A DNA stretch of 64,000 nt from Solirubrobacter pauli (lineage in GTDB: Bacteria; Actinomycetota; Thermoleophilia; Solirubrobacterales; Solirubrobacteraceae), in the NCBI RefSeq assembly GCF_003633755.1, contig NZ_RBIL01000001.1:1721426-1785425 (forward strand), written 5' to 3'. A model generated the notes under the pieces. The model had not been told where the DNA came from and made no database searches. It saw nothing but the letters and a program-made list of their open reading frames with translations. A program made the translations under genes and the position numbers. Below are positions 53,101-60,974 of this stretch, in pieces (the stretch's first letter is position 1; each line of letters begins with the position of its first letter).

Positions 53101-53919
53101 CGCGTCATAGACGTTCACGCGCAGCGAGTGGATGCCGTTGCCGGTGACGTCGAGGTTCGTGCCGTTGACGAAGACGGGGACCGGGGTGCCGCCGTCGAGC
53201 TGGTAGACGATGCGCTCCACGCCGGAGTGCGCGTCCGAGCCCAGCAGCGGGATCGTCGCCTTGGTCGTGTACCAGCCGGGATCGACGACCGTGTCGTTCG
53301 TCGGCGCGACGTTGTCCACGCGCACCGTGTGCGAGCGGTCGTGGCGGTTGCCGGCGGCGTCGACGGCGGACGTGTAGAGGGTGTGCGTTCCCGTGCCGCT
53401 GATGGCCGCGGTGTTGGAGACCGTGTACGGGTCGGACGGGTCCAGGCGCCACTCGCCGTGCACCGGCGAGGTCGCGTCGGCGACGTTGAGGTTCACGTTG
53501 ACCGTGCCCTGCTGCCAGGTCGACGGCACCGAGGTGCTGTTGACGGGCAGGACCGTGTCGATGCTGACGTCGTCGGTGACCCACGGGGTCCAGTCGCCGG
53601 TGCCGGTCTCCTGGGCGCGGTGGGAGAACTGGTGCGTGCCCTCGGGAAGGTTCGCGCTGCCGGTCGTCTGGACCGGGTCGCAGTCGACGCGCCATTCGTA
53701 GCCCTGCACGCCCGTGCCCGAGAGCGCCACGACCGGGTTGTTGGTCCAGGCGCTGGACACCGCGGTCGTGTCAGTGGCCGTGGCCGCCCACGGCCCCGGG
53801 TCGGTGATGCACATGGGGGGCGCGGACGCGATCGAGGCCCACGGGTTCGCGGACGCCGTGGCCGGCAGCGCGAGGGCCAGGAGGAGCATGAGGACGAATG
53901 TGCGAATCCGAGGGTTCAC
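50101..53919 (-). CDS. Large secreted repeat protein (Ig-like/OmpL47-type beta repeats)
   Basis: A 1272-residue protein from GTG 53919. A signal peptide (RIRTFVLMLLLALALPATASA) is followed by an N-terminal beta domain and twelve tandem units of about 80-85 residues, each opening with D-x3-P (DTVLPVNSTSVPSTWQ, DKTAPTLAADCGPATW and so on), then a SGV-x-EWR-like strand and an AGN-x-S-x-W turn. The last 110 residues form a Lys-rich domain (VTVNKKSKTVTKTQKTVKGYSKR). A surface or matrix adhesin is likely; no anchor motif is seen. Confidence 0.88.
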   Translation of the reverse strand: MNPRIRTFVLMLLLALALPATASANPWASIASAPPMCITDPGPWAATATDTTAVSSAWTNNPVVALSGTGVQGYEWRVDCDPVQTTGSANLPEGTHQFSHRAQETGTGDWTPWVTDDVSIDTVLPVNSTSVPSTWQQGTVNVNLNVADATSPVHGEWRLDPSDPYTVSNTAAISGTGTHTLYTSAVDAAGNRHDRSHTVRVDNVAPTNDTVVDPGWYTTKATIPLLGSDAHSGVERIVYQLDGGTPVPVFVNGTNLDVTGNGIHSLRVNVYDAAGNQTGYTDYVVKVDAAGPVDNTTVPSGWTTDNSSVDVHITGTDSVGSGVTQIDWDLDGGPVNTVMGTGPVDITVGGQGVHTLRTRFIDGDGHSSGWKVHTIRIDTNLPVDTTTVTSTWLSRTSLDVNLTGTDASPGSGVARVEYRLDGVAGTVAGGSGTITVTGAGEHDLDTRVVDVAGNTSPWFSRVVRLDPDSPVNTTPAADTAWRQTAYGVKLNGTDANSGVASLEWRVNGGATNSGSLAATNAYVSGDGVHTLSTRAKDVAGNTSAWRDETIRIDSVKPVDTTTVPATVGNGRKITLTATDALSGPSGSVEWQLDNGAVKTSLQATLTGFGPHVLKTRVQDNAGNWSDWKSSNVTVSSSLPQEDSDAPIDNTTVPTNWRTGPVTITVTADDNGGAGVDYVEYRVGSSPITSGPNGVTFTVSDDGSHSIMTRATDTAGNVGAWRTQTLKIDKTQPEDTSGLVAGWVKSRAVALTATDATSGVATIEYRVNGGTVTTVNTATANFTLPADGTFVVERRVTDVAGQSTGWKSTELKVDTIVPTLTSAAAPTAWQTTPLALDITGTDVGAGIDRGEWKLGATGEVKSGPALVTVEGGQTLLTRVVDKAGNESPWRSEAIRVDLTKPVNTTPAVPAGWRKSNFTTTVSGSDTTSGLLRVEWKLDTAPSATTTPSVSITQEGSYKLYSRVLDVAGNASDWREDTVAIDKTAPTLAADCGPATWRNTPATCNVTASGGISGLAVLTGARGGEGPANVAGGVYTVEAEGASSIVFRAVDGAGNEVTAQGAVKVDRTPPAATVSCTPDPKSTDYLCTAGGSDPLSGLTGVKWALNGGSATPIAAGGTFSVAKGKVVVTATDAAGNVGTSPAVTLTQRKAADAHGGEDEDEGITPRSSSNAVLLKGKASASARLVGQLALSATPSATTVDLRPLALGKGTFQLVIKVTVNKKSKTVTKTQKTVKGYSKRVTVKAAAGADVRVQLTVKKKSGKRWTTFATGSAKL

Positions 53920-53995
53920 GTCCCGGTCATCGGCAGAGCAGTGAGGACCTGTAGTGGGACCTGGACACTTTTCGGACCACGGCCATACTGGGCGC

Positions 53996-54526
53996 GTGAT
54001 CGTTGCCGTTTTGGCGGGCGGACGCGGGAGCCGCCTGGGAGGAGCGAAGGCGCTGACGCCGCTCGGCGGCCGCCCGCTGATCGCACGCCCGGTGGCGGCG
54101 GCGCGCGCGGCGGGCCTGGACGTGGTGGTGGTCGCCAAGCCCGACAGCGCGCTGCCGGGCCTCCCCGTCCTGGTGGAGCCGGCGGACCCCACGCACCCGC
54201 TGCTCGGCCTGGTGACCGCGCTCGAGCACCACGGCCCGATCGTCGCGGTCGCGTGCGACCAGCCCTGGGTGACGGCCGAGTGGCTGCGCGCGCTCGCCGA
54301 CCACGACGGCCCCGCGCTCGCGGTGGCCGACGAGCCGTTCCCGGGCCGCTACGAGCCGAGCCAGCTGCCGACCTTGCGCGCCGCCCTGGCCGAGGAGGCC
54401 TCGCTGCGCCGGACGCTCGCGCGCCTGGCGCCCGCCGTGCTCGGCGCACCGCCCGAGCTCGCGGCGAGCGTGAACACACCCGAGGACCTGGCCGCGGCGG
54501 AGCAGCAGCTGGCGGTGCGTCCATGA
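53996..54526 (+). CDS. mobA: MobA-like nucleotidyltransferase (molybdenum cofactor guanylyltransferase)
   Basis: A 176-residue protein from GTG 53996. VAVLAGGRGSRLGGAKALTPLGGRPL is the NTP-binding start (A-K in place of the usual D-K), PIVAVACDQPWVTAEWL the metal-Asp region. It attaches GMP to molybdopterin to make the bis-MGD cofactor, if the family call holds. It overlaps the downstream oxidase by ATGA and is divergent from the repeat protein. Confidence 0.75.
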   Translation: MIVAVLAGGRGSRLGGAKALTPLGGRPLIARPVAAARAAGLDVVVVAKPDSALPGLPVLVEPADPTHPLLGLVTALEHHGPIVAVACDQPWVTAEWLRALADHDGPALAVADEPFPGRYEPSQLPTLRAALAEEASLRRTLARLAPAVLGAPPELAASVNTPEDLAAAEQQLAVRP

Positions 54527-55503
54527 GCGCCGACTTCGCCGTCGTCGGCGGCGGCATCGTCGGCTGCGCCCTCGCCGCGTTCCTCGCCGAGGGCGGGGCG
54601 CGCGTCGTCGTCCACGAGCGCGAGGCGATCGCCGCGGGCGCGTCGGGGCGCAACTCGGGCGTCGTCCAGGACCCGCTCGACCCGGCGCTCACCGGCCTGT
54701 ACGAGGAGTCGCTCGAGCACTACCGCACGCTCGAGGGGTTCGACTTCCCGGCCGATCCGGTCGGGCTGCTGCTCGTCGGCGAGCAGCCGTTCGAGCATCC
54801 GGGCACGGAGTTGATCGAGGACCCGCACCGGCTCGAGCCGGCGCTCGCCCCGGGCCTGTTCGCGCGCCGCATCGACACCGGACGGCCGGTGCCGCCCGCC
54901 GCCGCGGCGCACGCGTGGGCCGAGCGGGCCAGGCGCGCGGGCGCGACGTTCCGGATCGGCGAGGACGGGCCCACCGACGGCCCACGCGTGATCGCGGCCG
55001 GCCCGTGGGCCAGGGACCTGCTGCCGCTGCCGATCACCCCGATCTGGGGCGTCGTGGTCGAGTTCGAGCTCCCGGACGCGCCGACGCACGTGCTCGAGGA
55101 GGCCGGGATCGACGCGCTCACGAGCGACGCGGTGCCGGAGACGCTGTTCAGCGCCGTGACCGCGCGCGGGATCAGCGCGATCGGGTCGACGTTCGAGCCG
55201 GCGAAGCCGGACCCGGAGGCGAAGGCGCCGAGCATCGTCGCCCATGCCGCGCGCTTCCTGCCCGGCCTGGACCGGCACCCAATGCGCGGTCTGCGGGCGT
55301 GCGCGCGGCCGGGCTCGGCCGACGGGCGGCCGATGCTGGGTCGCATCGACGACGAGGTCTACGTGGCCGGCGGCCACGGGGCATGGGGCATCACGCTCGG
55401 GCCGGCGTCGGCGCGGCTCGTCGCGGACCTGATGCTGGGCAGGCCGGCGGAGATCCCGCCGGCCCTCGACGTCGGACGCTTTACGTCGTCGCCGAGTCGG
55501 TGA
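54523..55503 (+). CDS. DAO-type FAD-dependent oxidoreductase
   Basis: A 326-residue protein. ADFAVVGGGIVGCALAAFLAEGGARVVVHERE is the FAD-binding start, ASGRNSGVVQDP the flavin loop, and YVAGGHGAWGITLGPASARLVADLM the C-terminal FAD contact, as in glycine/D-amino-acid oxidases. It oxidises an amine or 2-hydroxy acid. ATGA coupling to mobA. The end overlaps the convergent duplicated-domain gene by 23 bp. Confidence 0.88.
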   Translation: MSADFAVVGGGIVGCALAAFLAEGGARVVVHEREAIAAGASGRNSGVVQDPLDPALTGLYEESLEHYRTLEGFDFPADPVGLLLVGEQPFEHPGTELIEDPHRLEPALAPGLFARRIDTGRPVPPAAAAHAWAERARRAGATFRIGEDGPTDGPRVIAAGPWARDLLPLPITPIWGVVVEFELPDAPTHVLEEAGIDALTSDAVPETLFSAVTARGISAIGSTFEPAKPDPEAKAPSIVAHAARFLPGLDRHPMRGLRACARPGSADGRPMLGRIDDEVYVAGGHGAWGITLGPASARLVADLMLGRPAEIPPALDVGRFTSSPSR

Positions 55504-56173
55504 TCGGCCCGCTGCCGACCGTGCCGCTCGGCTTCGACGGGTCGGTCGTCGCGGTCTTGTCGGTCGTCGACGGCGTCTCTTCCGTCGTCTCAGGCTTGGG
55601 GCGCAGGCCGATGACCTGACGGTCCTTGCCGGTGCCGTAGATGTGGTACTCCCGGCCTTCCTTCATCACGAGGCTGAAGACCTGGCCGCTGCGGGCGTTG
55701 GTGCTCGTGTTGAGGTAGAGGCCGTTGCGGGAGCCGGTGAGGATGTCGGCGTACGCGCGCCCCTCGACCTGCTTGACCGTCTCGTTGGCCGGCGCCTTCG
55801 AGGTGGCCGGCTTGTCGGACGTCTTGTCGGCCGTCGCGGACGACTCGCTACCGCTCGAGACGACCTTGCGGTCCTTGCCCGTGCCGTAGATGTGCTGCTC
55901 GCTGCCGTCCTTGCCCTTGACGAGGATGAACGCCTCGCCGTCACGGGCGTTGCCGGACGTGTTGACGTACATGCCGGCGCGCGGACCCGTGAGGATCTCG
56001 GCGTAGCTCTCGCCCTCGACGGGCTTGGTCGTCTCCTTCTCGGTGGACGCCGTCTTGAGGGCGCTGGAGAAGGACGTGGTGGTCCCCGTCGAGGTCAACG
56101 AGGAGGACTTGGCCTTGACCGCCGCGTTGTTCGCAGCCGTGATGCCTTGGAGGAGGGAGGTATCGACGCGCAT
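55481..56173 (-). CDS. Duplicated-domain hypothetical protein
   Basis: A 230-residue protein. After a Ser/Thr-rich start (MRVDTSLLQGITAANNAAVK...) come two copies of a domain of about 52 residues: G-x-x-YA-D/E-ILTG-x-R-x-G-M/L-Y-V/L-NTS-x-NAR-x-G-x-x-F-x-LV ... HIYGTGKDR-x-V, joined by a Ser/Thr/Lys linker, then a Thr/Pro-rich tail. No signal peptide. The N-terminal shape is reminiscent of flagellar axial proteins, but that is weak evidence. GGAGAG lies 7 bp before the ATG. Confidence 0.7.
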   Translation of the reverse strand: MRVDTSLLQGITAANNAAVKAKSSSLTSTGTTTSFSSALKTASTEKETTKPVEGESYAEILTGPRAGMYVNTSGNARDGEAFILVKGKDGSEQHIYGTGKDRKVVSSGSESSATADKTSDKPATSKAPANETVKQVEGRAYADILTGSRNGLYLNTSTNARSGQVFSLVMKEGREYHIYGTGKDRQVIGLRPKPETTEETPSTTDKTATTDPSKPSGTVGSGPITDSATT

Positions 56174-56186
56174 TGGGTTGCTCTCC

Positions 56187-56214
56187 GCATCGGCCGTTCG
56201 TCGATCACCCTTTA
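56187..56214 (-). promoter_or_regulatory. Possible sigma28 (FliA/SigD)-type promoter
   Basis: On the minus strand TAAA (56214-56211), 16 bp, then GCCGATGC (56194-56187), close to the TAAA-N15-GCCGATAA consensus. It lies 13 bp before the ATG of the duplicated-domain gene, which would leave a very short leader. Consensus match only. Confidence 0.3.
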
Positions 56215-56236
56215 GCGGGGTAAGGGAAAGGACGCG

Positions 56237-56593
56237 ATGCGCACCTACATCGACGCCATGAACGTGATCGGCTCACGCCCCGACGGCTGGTGGCGCGACC
56301 GCGAAGGAGCGATGCGACGGCTCGTCGAGGACGTCCGCGCCTGGGCGGACGGGGACGTCACCGTGGTCCTCGACGCCGGCCCGGACGACTTGATCGGCAC
56401 CGTCGGGCGCGTGACCGCGATCCGCGCGCCGCGTCGCGGCCGCGACGCCGCCGACGACGAGATCGCCCGCCTGGTCGAGCCCGGCGACCGCGTGGTCACG
56501 AGCGACGCCACGCTCGCCGCCCGCGTTCGCGAGCAGGGCGCTGACGTGGAAGGCGCAGGGAGCTTCAGACGACGGCTAGAGTCAGGCGCGTGA
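56237..56593 (+). CDS. NYN-domain (YacP-like) RNA-binding/nuclease protein
   Basis: A 118-residue PIN-like protein. RTYIDAMNVIGSRPDGWW holds the first conserved Asp and Asn, VTVVLDAGPDDLIG a second acidic strand, RDAADDEIARLVEPGDRVVTSDATLAARVREQG the third. NYN proteins of this type act on RNA with a metal ion. GTGA overlap with the uridylyltransferase gene couples the two. Confidence 0.88.
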   Translation: MRTYIDAMNVIGSRPDGWWRDREGAMRRLVEDVRAWADGDVTVVLDAGPDDLIGTVGRVTAIRAPRRGRDAADDEIARLVEPGDRVVTSDATLAARVREQGADVEGAGSFRRRLESGA

Positions 56594-57960
56594 GCGACGA
56601 AGGCCTGCGCGCAGCGGTCCAGAAGATGCGCGAGGAGGGCGTGGCGGACGCCGCCATCAACGCCTTCGAGCACTACTACCGCCAGCTTGAGGCGGGCGAG
56701 ACCGGGCTGATGCCCGAGGACTCGATCGAGCCGGTGACCGAGCTCCCGCACCTCGACGACCTGCCGCCTGACCCGGACGCCGAGCGCGAGGCGCTGCGCA
56801 AGGCGATCGTGCTGCGCCTCAACGGCGGGCTCGGGACGAGCATGGGCCTGACCGGCGCCAAGTCGCTGCTGGAGGCCAAGGACGGGCTGAGCTTCCTGGA
56901 CATCATCGCCCGCCAGGTCCTGGCGCTGCGCGAGCAGCACGGCTGCGAGCTGCCGCTGGTGCTGATGGACTCGTTCTCCACGCGCGAGGACTCGCTCCGT
57001 GCGCTCGCCGAGTACGACGACCTGGACATCGGCCTGCCGCTCGACTTCATCCAGAACAAGGAGCCCAAGCTCCTCGTCGAGGACCTCACGCCCGCCGAGT
57101 GGCCCGACAACCCGGCGCTCGAGTGGTGCCCGCCCGGCCACGGCGACCTCTACACGGCGCTCGTCACCTCCGGCATGCTGGAGGACCTGCTCGAGCGCGG
57201 CTTCGAGTACGCGTTCGTGGCCAACTCGGACAACCTCGGCGCGGTCGTCGAGCCGCGCATCCTCGCCTGGCTGCGCGCGAACGACGTGCCGTTCCTGATG
57301 GAGGTCACCGAGCGCACGGAGGCCGACCGCAAGGGCGGCCATCTCGCCCGCCGCAAGGCCGACGACCGGCTCGTGCTGCGCGAGACCGCCCAGACGCCCG
57401 ACGAGGACCTCAAGGCGCTGCAGGACCTGAGCACGCACCGCTTCGCCAACACGAACAACCTGTGGGTGAGCCTGCGCGCGCTCGACCAGGCGATGCGCGA
57501 ACGCGACGGCGTGCTCGGCCTGCCGATGATCCGCAACAAGAAGACCGTCGACCCGGGCGACAAGTCCTCCCCCGAGGTGTTCCAGATCGAGACCGCGATG
57601 GGCGCAGCGATCGAGGTCTTCGAGGGCGCCCGCGCGCTGGTCGTCCCGCGCACGCGCTTCGCCCCCGTCAAGACCACCGACGACCTGCTCGCGCTGCGCT
57701 CGGACGCCTACCGGCTCACCGACGACGCGCGCGTGGAGCTCGTCCGCGACCGCGTCCCGATCGTCACGCTCGACCCCGACCACTACAAGCTGATGCGCGA
57801 CTTCGACGCGCGCTTCCCCGACGGCCCCGTGTCCCTGGCCGAGGCCGACCGCTTCGAGGTCGACGGTGACGTCACCTTCGGCGCGGACGTCGTCGCGCGC
57901 GGCTCCGTCAAGGTCGAGGGCCCGGCCACGATCGAGCCCGGCACCATCCTCACGGGCTGA
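56590..57960 (+). CDS. UTP-glucose-1-phosphate uridylyltransferase (UDPGP family)
   Basis: A 456-residue enzyme of the eukaryotic-like UDPGP family, not the bacterial GalU family. LRLNGGLGTSMGLTGAKSLLEAKDGLSFLD is the nucleotide site, FANTNNLWVSLRAL the sugar site and GDVTFGADVVARGSVKVEG the left-handed helix end. It makes UDP-glucose from UTP and glucose-1-phosphate. GTG 56590 start. Its end overlaps the convergent lipoprotein by 11 bp. Confidence 0.9.
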   Translation: MSDEGLRAAVQKMREEGVADAAINAFEHYYRQLEAGETGLMPEDSIEPVTELPHLDDLPPDPDAEREALRKAIVLRLNGGLGTSMGLTGAKSLLEAKDGLSFLDIIARQVLALREQHGCELPLVLMDSFSTREDSLRALAEYDDLDIGLPLDFIQNKEPKLLVEDLTPAEWPDNPALEWCPPGHGDLYTALVTSGMLEDLLERGFEYAFVANSDNLGAVVEPRILAWLRANDVPFLMEVTERTEADRKGGHLARRKADDRLVLRETAQTPDEDLKALQDLSTHRFANTNNLWVSLRALDQAMRERDGVLGLPMIRNKKTVDPGDKSSPEVFQIETAMGAAIEVFEGARALVVPRTRFAPVKTTDDLLALRSDAYRLTDDARVELVRDRVPIVTLDPDHYKLMRDFDARFPDGPVSLAEADRFEVDGDVTFGADVVARGSVKVEGPATIEPGTILTG

Positions 57961-58969
57961 CGATCTGCAGCTCTCCGCGATCGCGGCCGGTGACCAGCAC
58001 GTCGCCGGCCGGGTTGACGGCGACGCTGTAGGGCGTGGTCACCGTCGGGTAGCGCTTGACCACGCGCCCGCCCTCGATCCGCAGCAGCTGGTTGCGGTCG
58101 GAGAGCGTGACCCACAGGCGCGCGCCGTCGAGGGCGACGCCGTACGGCTTGCCCGGCGTGGCGATGCGCTGCTCGAAGCGCAGCCGCGGGCGCGTGGAGA
58201 AGACGCTGATCCCGCCGCCGCGGGTGTCGGCGACGTACAGCCGCCCGTCCTCGCCCGCGACGACGTGCGACGGCCCGTAGCCGACGTTCTGCGTGCTCAA
58301 CCGCTCGAGCGTGCGCCGGTCGTAGGCCTCGACGACGTTCGCGCGCACGGACACGACCGCGACGACGTCACCCGTCACCGCCACGCCGCCGGGTTGCTCG
58401 GCCACGCGCACCGTGCGGACCGTGGCTCCCGCCTCGACCACCGACAGCGAGGCGGCGAACTCGTCGCCGACGAAGACGCGGCCGTCGGCATCGCCGGCCG
58501 CGTCGTGTGGGTGCGTGCCGGTGTCGATGAGCCGCACGCCTCCGTCCGGCGAGACCTCCGCCAGCTGGTTCGCCTCCTCGAGCGGCACGAGGAACCCGTG
58601 CCGGGGGGAGAACGAGACGTGACGCGCCGCCGCGGGCAGGCGGACGGTCTCGCGGACCGCGCCGGTACCGGCGTCGACGAGCGTGAGGCCGTCGTCGGTC
58701 GCGATCGCCGCGACCGTGCCCGCCGGGTCGACCGCGATCCCCTCCGCGCCCGCCCCCACCCGCACGACGCGACCGGCGGGCCGCTCACGCGCCGGCGCAC
58801 GCCCGGGCTCCTGCGCTTGGGGCGGGAACGTCAACCGCGGTGCCGGAGCCGCCGGCCGCTCCGGTTCTGAGCCGCAGCCGGCGACGGCGAAGAGGACGAT
58901 CAGGCTCGCCGCGCGAGCACGACGACGAGCGTGAGCACCAGCAGTGTGATGATCGCTATCGGGATCCAC
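57950..58969 (-). CDS. Beta-propeller (YncE/NHL-like) lipoprotein
   Basis: A protein of about 339 residues whose frame is certain but whose start is not. LIVLFAVAGCGSEP is a lipobox. The domain is a seven-bladed propeller with repeats such as GAEGIAVDPAGTVAAIATDDGLTLVDAGTG, GPSHVVAGEDGRLYVADTRGGGISVFS and TPYSVAVNPAGDVLVTG. It is probably held at the membrane outside the cell. GTG 58969 is the only standard start codon before the lipobox and gives a long n-region; a CTG inside is possible. Confidence 0.75.
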   Translation of the reverse strand: MDPDSDHHTAGAHARRRARAASLIVLFAVAGCGSEPERPAAPAPRLTFPPQAQEPGRAPARERPAGRVVRVGAGAEGIAVDPAGTVAAIATDDGLTLVDAGTGAVRETVRLPAAARHVSFSPRHGFLVPLEEANQLAEVSPDGGVRLIDTGTHPHDAAGDADGRVFVGDEFAASLSVVEAGATVRTVRVAEQPGGVAVTGDVVAVVSVRANVVEAYDRRTLERLSTQNVGYGPSHVVAGEDGRLYVADTRGGGISVFSTRPRLRFEQRIATPGKPYGVALDGARLWVTLSDRNQLLRIEGGRVVKRYPTVTTPYSVAVNPAGDVLVTGRDRGELQIVSP

Positions 58970-58977
58970 TGCGCCAT
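58900..58977 (-). CDS. 25-residue membrane peptide overlapping the lipoprotein start
   Basis: ATG 58977 opens MAQWIPIAIITLLVLTLVVV and ends LARRA: one membrane helix with two Arg at the cytosolic end. It lies out of frame over the 5' part of the propeller lipoprotein gene. Either this peptide or the long lipoprotein leader is the real product here; both could be. Confidence 0.4.
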   Translation of the reverse strand: MAQWIPIAIITLLVLTLVVVLARRA

Positions 58978-59031
58978 AAGTGCGTGACCCTACGCCTCCG
59001 CGGATCACTCGTCGCCTGACCGACGGTCTAG

Positions 59032-59709
59032 TTACGCACCAAGTTCGGCCCGAAGGGTGGTGAGCTCCTCGCGCATTGCGGAGAGCTCCGTGCGCAGCGC
59101 CAGCACCTCGGCCTCGAGCTTGTCCATCCGCTCGTCGCGGCGCGGGGGCGGCGGGACGACCGCGGCCGGACCCGACGAGGCTGCCAGCTCGGCGCCCTCC
59201 GGCACGTCGGCGGGGTCCAGGTCGTCCGACAGGTTGTGGCGGAAGCGCTCCTCCTTCTGGCCCGGGCGACGGGCCAGCTCGGAGACGAAGCCCTTGTCGA
59301 TCAGCCCCGTGAGGCAGTCGTGCAAACCGGCGATGCCGTCGAAGGCCTGCATGCGCTCGGTGCGCTGCTTGAGCTCCCCGGGGGTCTGCTCGCCGCGCAG
59401 GAACAGCACCGCGAGCACGGCCTGCTCGGCGGCGTCGAGCGGCAGCGCCTCGTCGAGCAGGTGGCGGTACTTGGCCGCCCGGCTCGTGTGGCCCGAGGTG
59501 AGGCGCGTGTAGCGACGCCGGCCGAGCTTCTGCAGCGCGTGGCGGAGCATCTCCTCGTCGTAGGAGACGATCGGATTGCGGTTCGTCGTCTGGTTGCACG
59601 CGCTGCGCAGCGCGTTCAGGCTGAGCGGATACTGGTCCGGCGTCGTGCGCTGCTTCTCGATCAGGCAGCCGAGGACGCGGATCTCCACGGGGTCAAGGTC
59701 GCGATCCAT
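59032..59709 (-). CDS. YceH/DUF480 family protein
   Basis: A 225-residue protein with two winged-helix domains: LDPVEIRVLGCLIEKQRTTPDQYPLSLNALRSACNQTTNRNPI and DAAEQAVLAVLFLRGEQTPGELKQRT, the family hallmarks. A C-terminal coiled coil (MDKLEAEVLALRTELSAMREELTTLRAELG) follows. The function is not established; DNA binding is likely. It starts at the acyl-CoA dehydrogenase stop. Confidence 0.9.
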   Translation of the reverse strand: MDRDLDPVEIRVLGCLIEKQRTTPDQYPLSLNALRSACNQTTNRNPIVSYDEEMLRHALQKLGRRRYTRLTSGHTSRAAKYRHLLDEALPLDAAEQAVLAVLFLRGEQTPGELKQRTERMQAFDGIAGLHDCLTGLIDKGFVSELARRPGQKEERFRHNLSDDLDPADVPEGAELAASSGPAAVVPPPPRRDERMDKLEAEVLALRTELSAMREELTTLRAELGA

Positions 59710-60951
59710 CTAGCGGATCATCATGCCCGAGATCGCCCGGCTGATGACGAGCCGTTGGATCTCGCTGGTGCCCTCGAAGATGGTGTAGATCTTCGCGTCG
59801 CGGTGCATGCGCTCCACCGGGTACTCGCGCGTGTAGCCGTTGCCGCCCAGGATCTGGATCGCGCGCTCGGTCGCCCACACGGCGACCTCGCCGGCCTTGA
59901 GCTTGCTCATCGAGCCCTCGGCGTGCTCGAACTTGCGGCCCGTGCGGCCCATCCATGACGCGCGCCATACGAGCAGCCGGGCGGCGTCGATCTCCAGCGC
60001 CATGTCCGCCAGCGCGAACGCGATGGCCTGGTTCTCGATGATCGGTTTGCCGAACTGCGTGCGCTCCTTCGCGTACCCGAGCGCGTACTCGTAGGCGGCG
60101 CGGGCGATGCCGATCGCCTGCGCGCCGACCGCGGGCCGCGTGTTCTCGAACGTCTGCATCGCGGCCTGCTTCTTCGCGCGCGTGCCCTCGCGTGCGCGGG
60201 CGAGGCGCTCGTCGAGCTTCTCCTTGCCGCCCAGGACGTTGCGACCGGGGATGCGGACGTCGTCGAGGAAGACGTCGGCGGTGTGCGAGGCGCGCAGCCC
60301 GTGCTTGGAGACCTTGGTCCCCATCGTCAGGCCGGGCGTGTTCGGCGGGATGATGAAGCCGGCCTGGCCGCGCGCCTTCAGCTCCGGCTCGACCGACGCG
60401 ATCACGACGTGCACGTTGGCGATGCCGCCGTTGGTCACCCACGCCTTCTGGCCGTTGAGCACCCACTCGTCGGAGGCCTCGTCGTACTTCGCGCGGGTGC
60501 GCAACGAGGACACGTCGCTGCCCGCGTCCGGCTCGCTCACGCAGAACGCGCCGACCTGCGGGTCGTCCGGCGTGCCGTAGCACTGCGGGACCCACTCCCC
60601 CAGCTGCTCGCCGGTGCCCGCGGAGAAGATCCCGGCGACCGCGAGCGTCGTACCCATGATCGACATGCCGATGCCCGCGTCGCCCCAGAAGAGCTCCTCG
60701 TTCACGATCGGCAGCAACAGCCCCGTCTCGTCGGCGTAGAACTGCGCGAGCGCCTCGAACGAGTAGAGCCCGATCTTCGCGGCCTCCTGGATGAGCGGCC
60801 ACGGCGTCTCCTCGCGCTCGTCCCACTCGGCCGCCGCCGGCCGGACGACGTTCGCCGCGAACCCGTGCACCCAGTCGCGCACGTCGCGTTGGTCGTCGCT
60901 GAGCTCGAGCGAGAACGCGCCCTGGGAGAGCTGCTCCGTGACTGCTTCCAT
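59710..60951 (-). CDS. Acyl-CoA dehydrogenase
   Basis: A 413-residue flavoenzyme. [20 protein letters not shown] binds [23 protein letters not shown] and [46 protein letters not shown] are the family end with the Glu of EGTSEIQ as base. It oxidises an acyl-CoA to the enoyl-CoA. No other beta-oxidation gene is in the window, so chain length and route are unknown. Confidence 0.92.
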   Translation of the reverse strand: MEAVTEQLSQGAFSLELSDDQRDVRDWVHGFAANVVRPAAAEWDEREETPWPLIQEAAKIGLYSFEALAQFYADETGLLLPIVNEELFWGDAGIGMSIMGTTLAVAGIFSAGTGEQLGEWVPQCYGTPDDPQVGAFCVSEPDAGSDVSSLRTRAKYDEASDEWVLNGQKAWVTNGGIANVHVVIASVEPELKARGQAGFIIPPNTPGLTMGTKVSKHGLRASHTADVFLDDVRIPGRNVLGGKEKLDERLARAREGTRAKKQAAMQTFENTRPAVGAQAIGIARAAYEYALGYAKERTQFGKPIIENQAIAFALADMALEIDAARLLVWRASWMGRTGRKFEHAEGSMSKLKAGEVAVWATERAIQILGGNGYTREYPVERMHRDAKIYTIFEGTSEIQRLVISRAISGMMIR

Positions 60952-60964
60952 GGGCGCATCCTAT

Positions 60965-60974
60965 GGAGGTGATC
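60965..60974 (+). promoter_or_regulatory. Strong ribosome-binding site that sets the DNA glycosylase start
   Basis: GGAGGTGATC is a nearly full anti-Shine-Dalgarno complement. It leaves five bases to GTG 60975, so the ATG at 60963, which lies before this site, is not the start. Confidence 0.7.

Noticed and set aside
50005-54520. A long open plus-strand frame of about 1500 codons opposite the secreted repeat protein
   Set aside because: It is an antisense shadow in a GC-rich gene: Arg/Asp/Gly/Val-rich low-complexity text, no domain. Only its last part (54523-55503) is a true gene.
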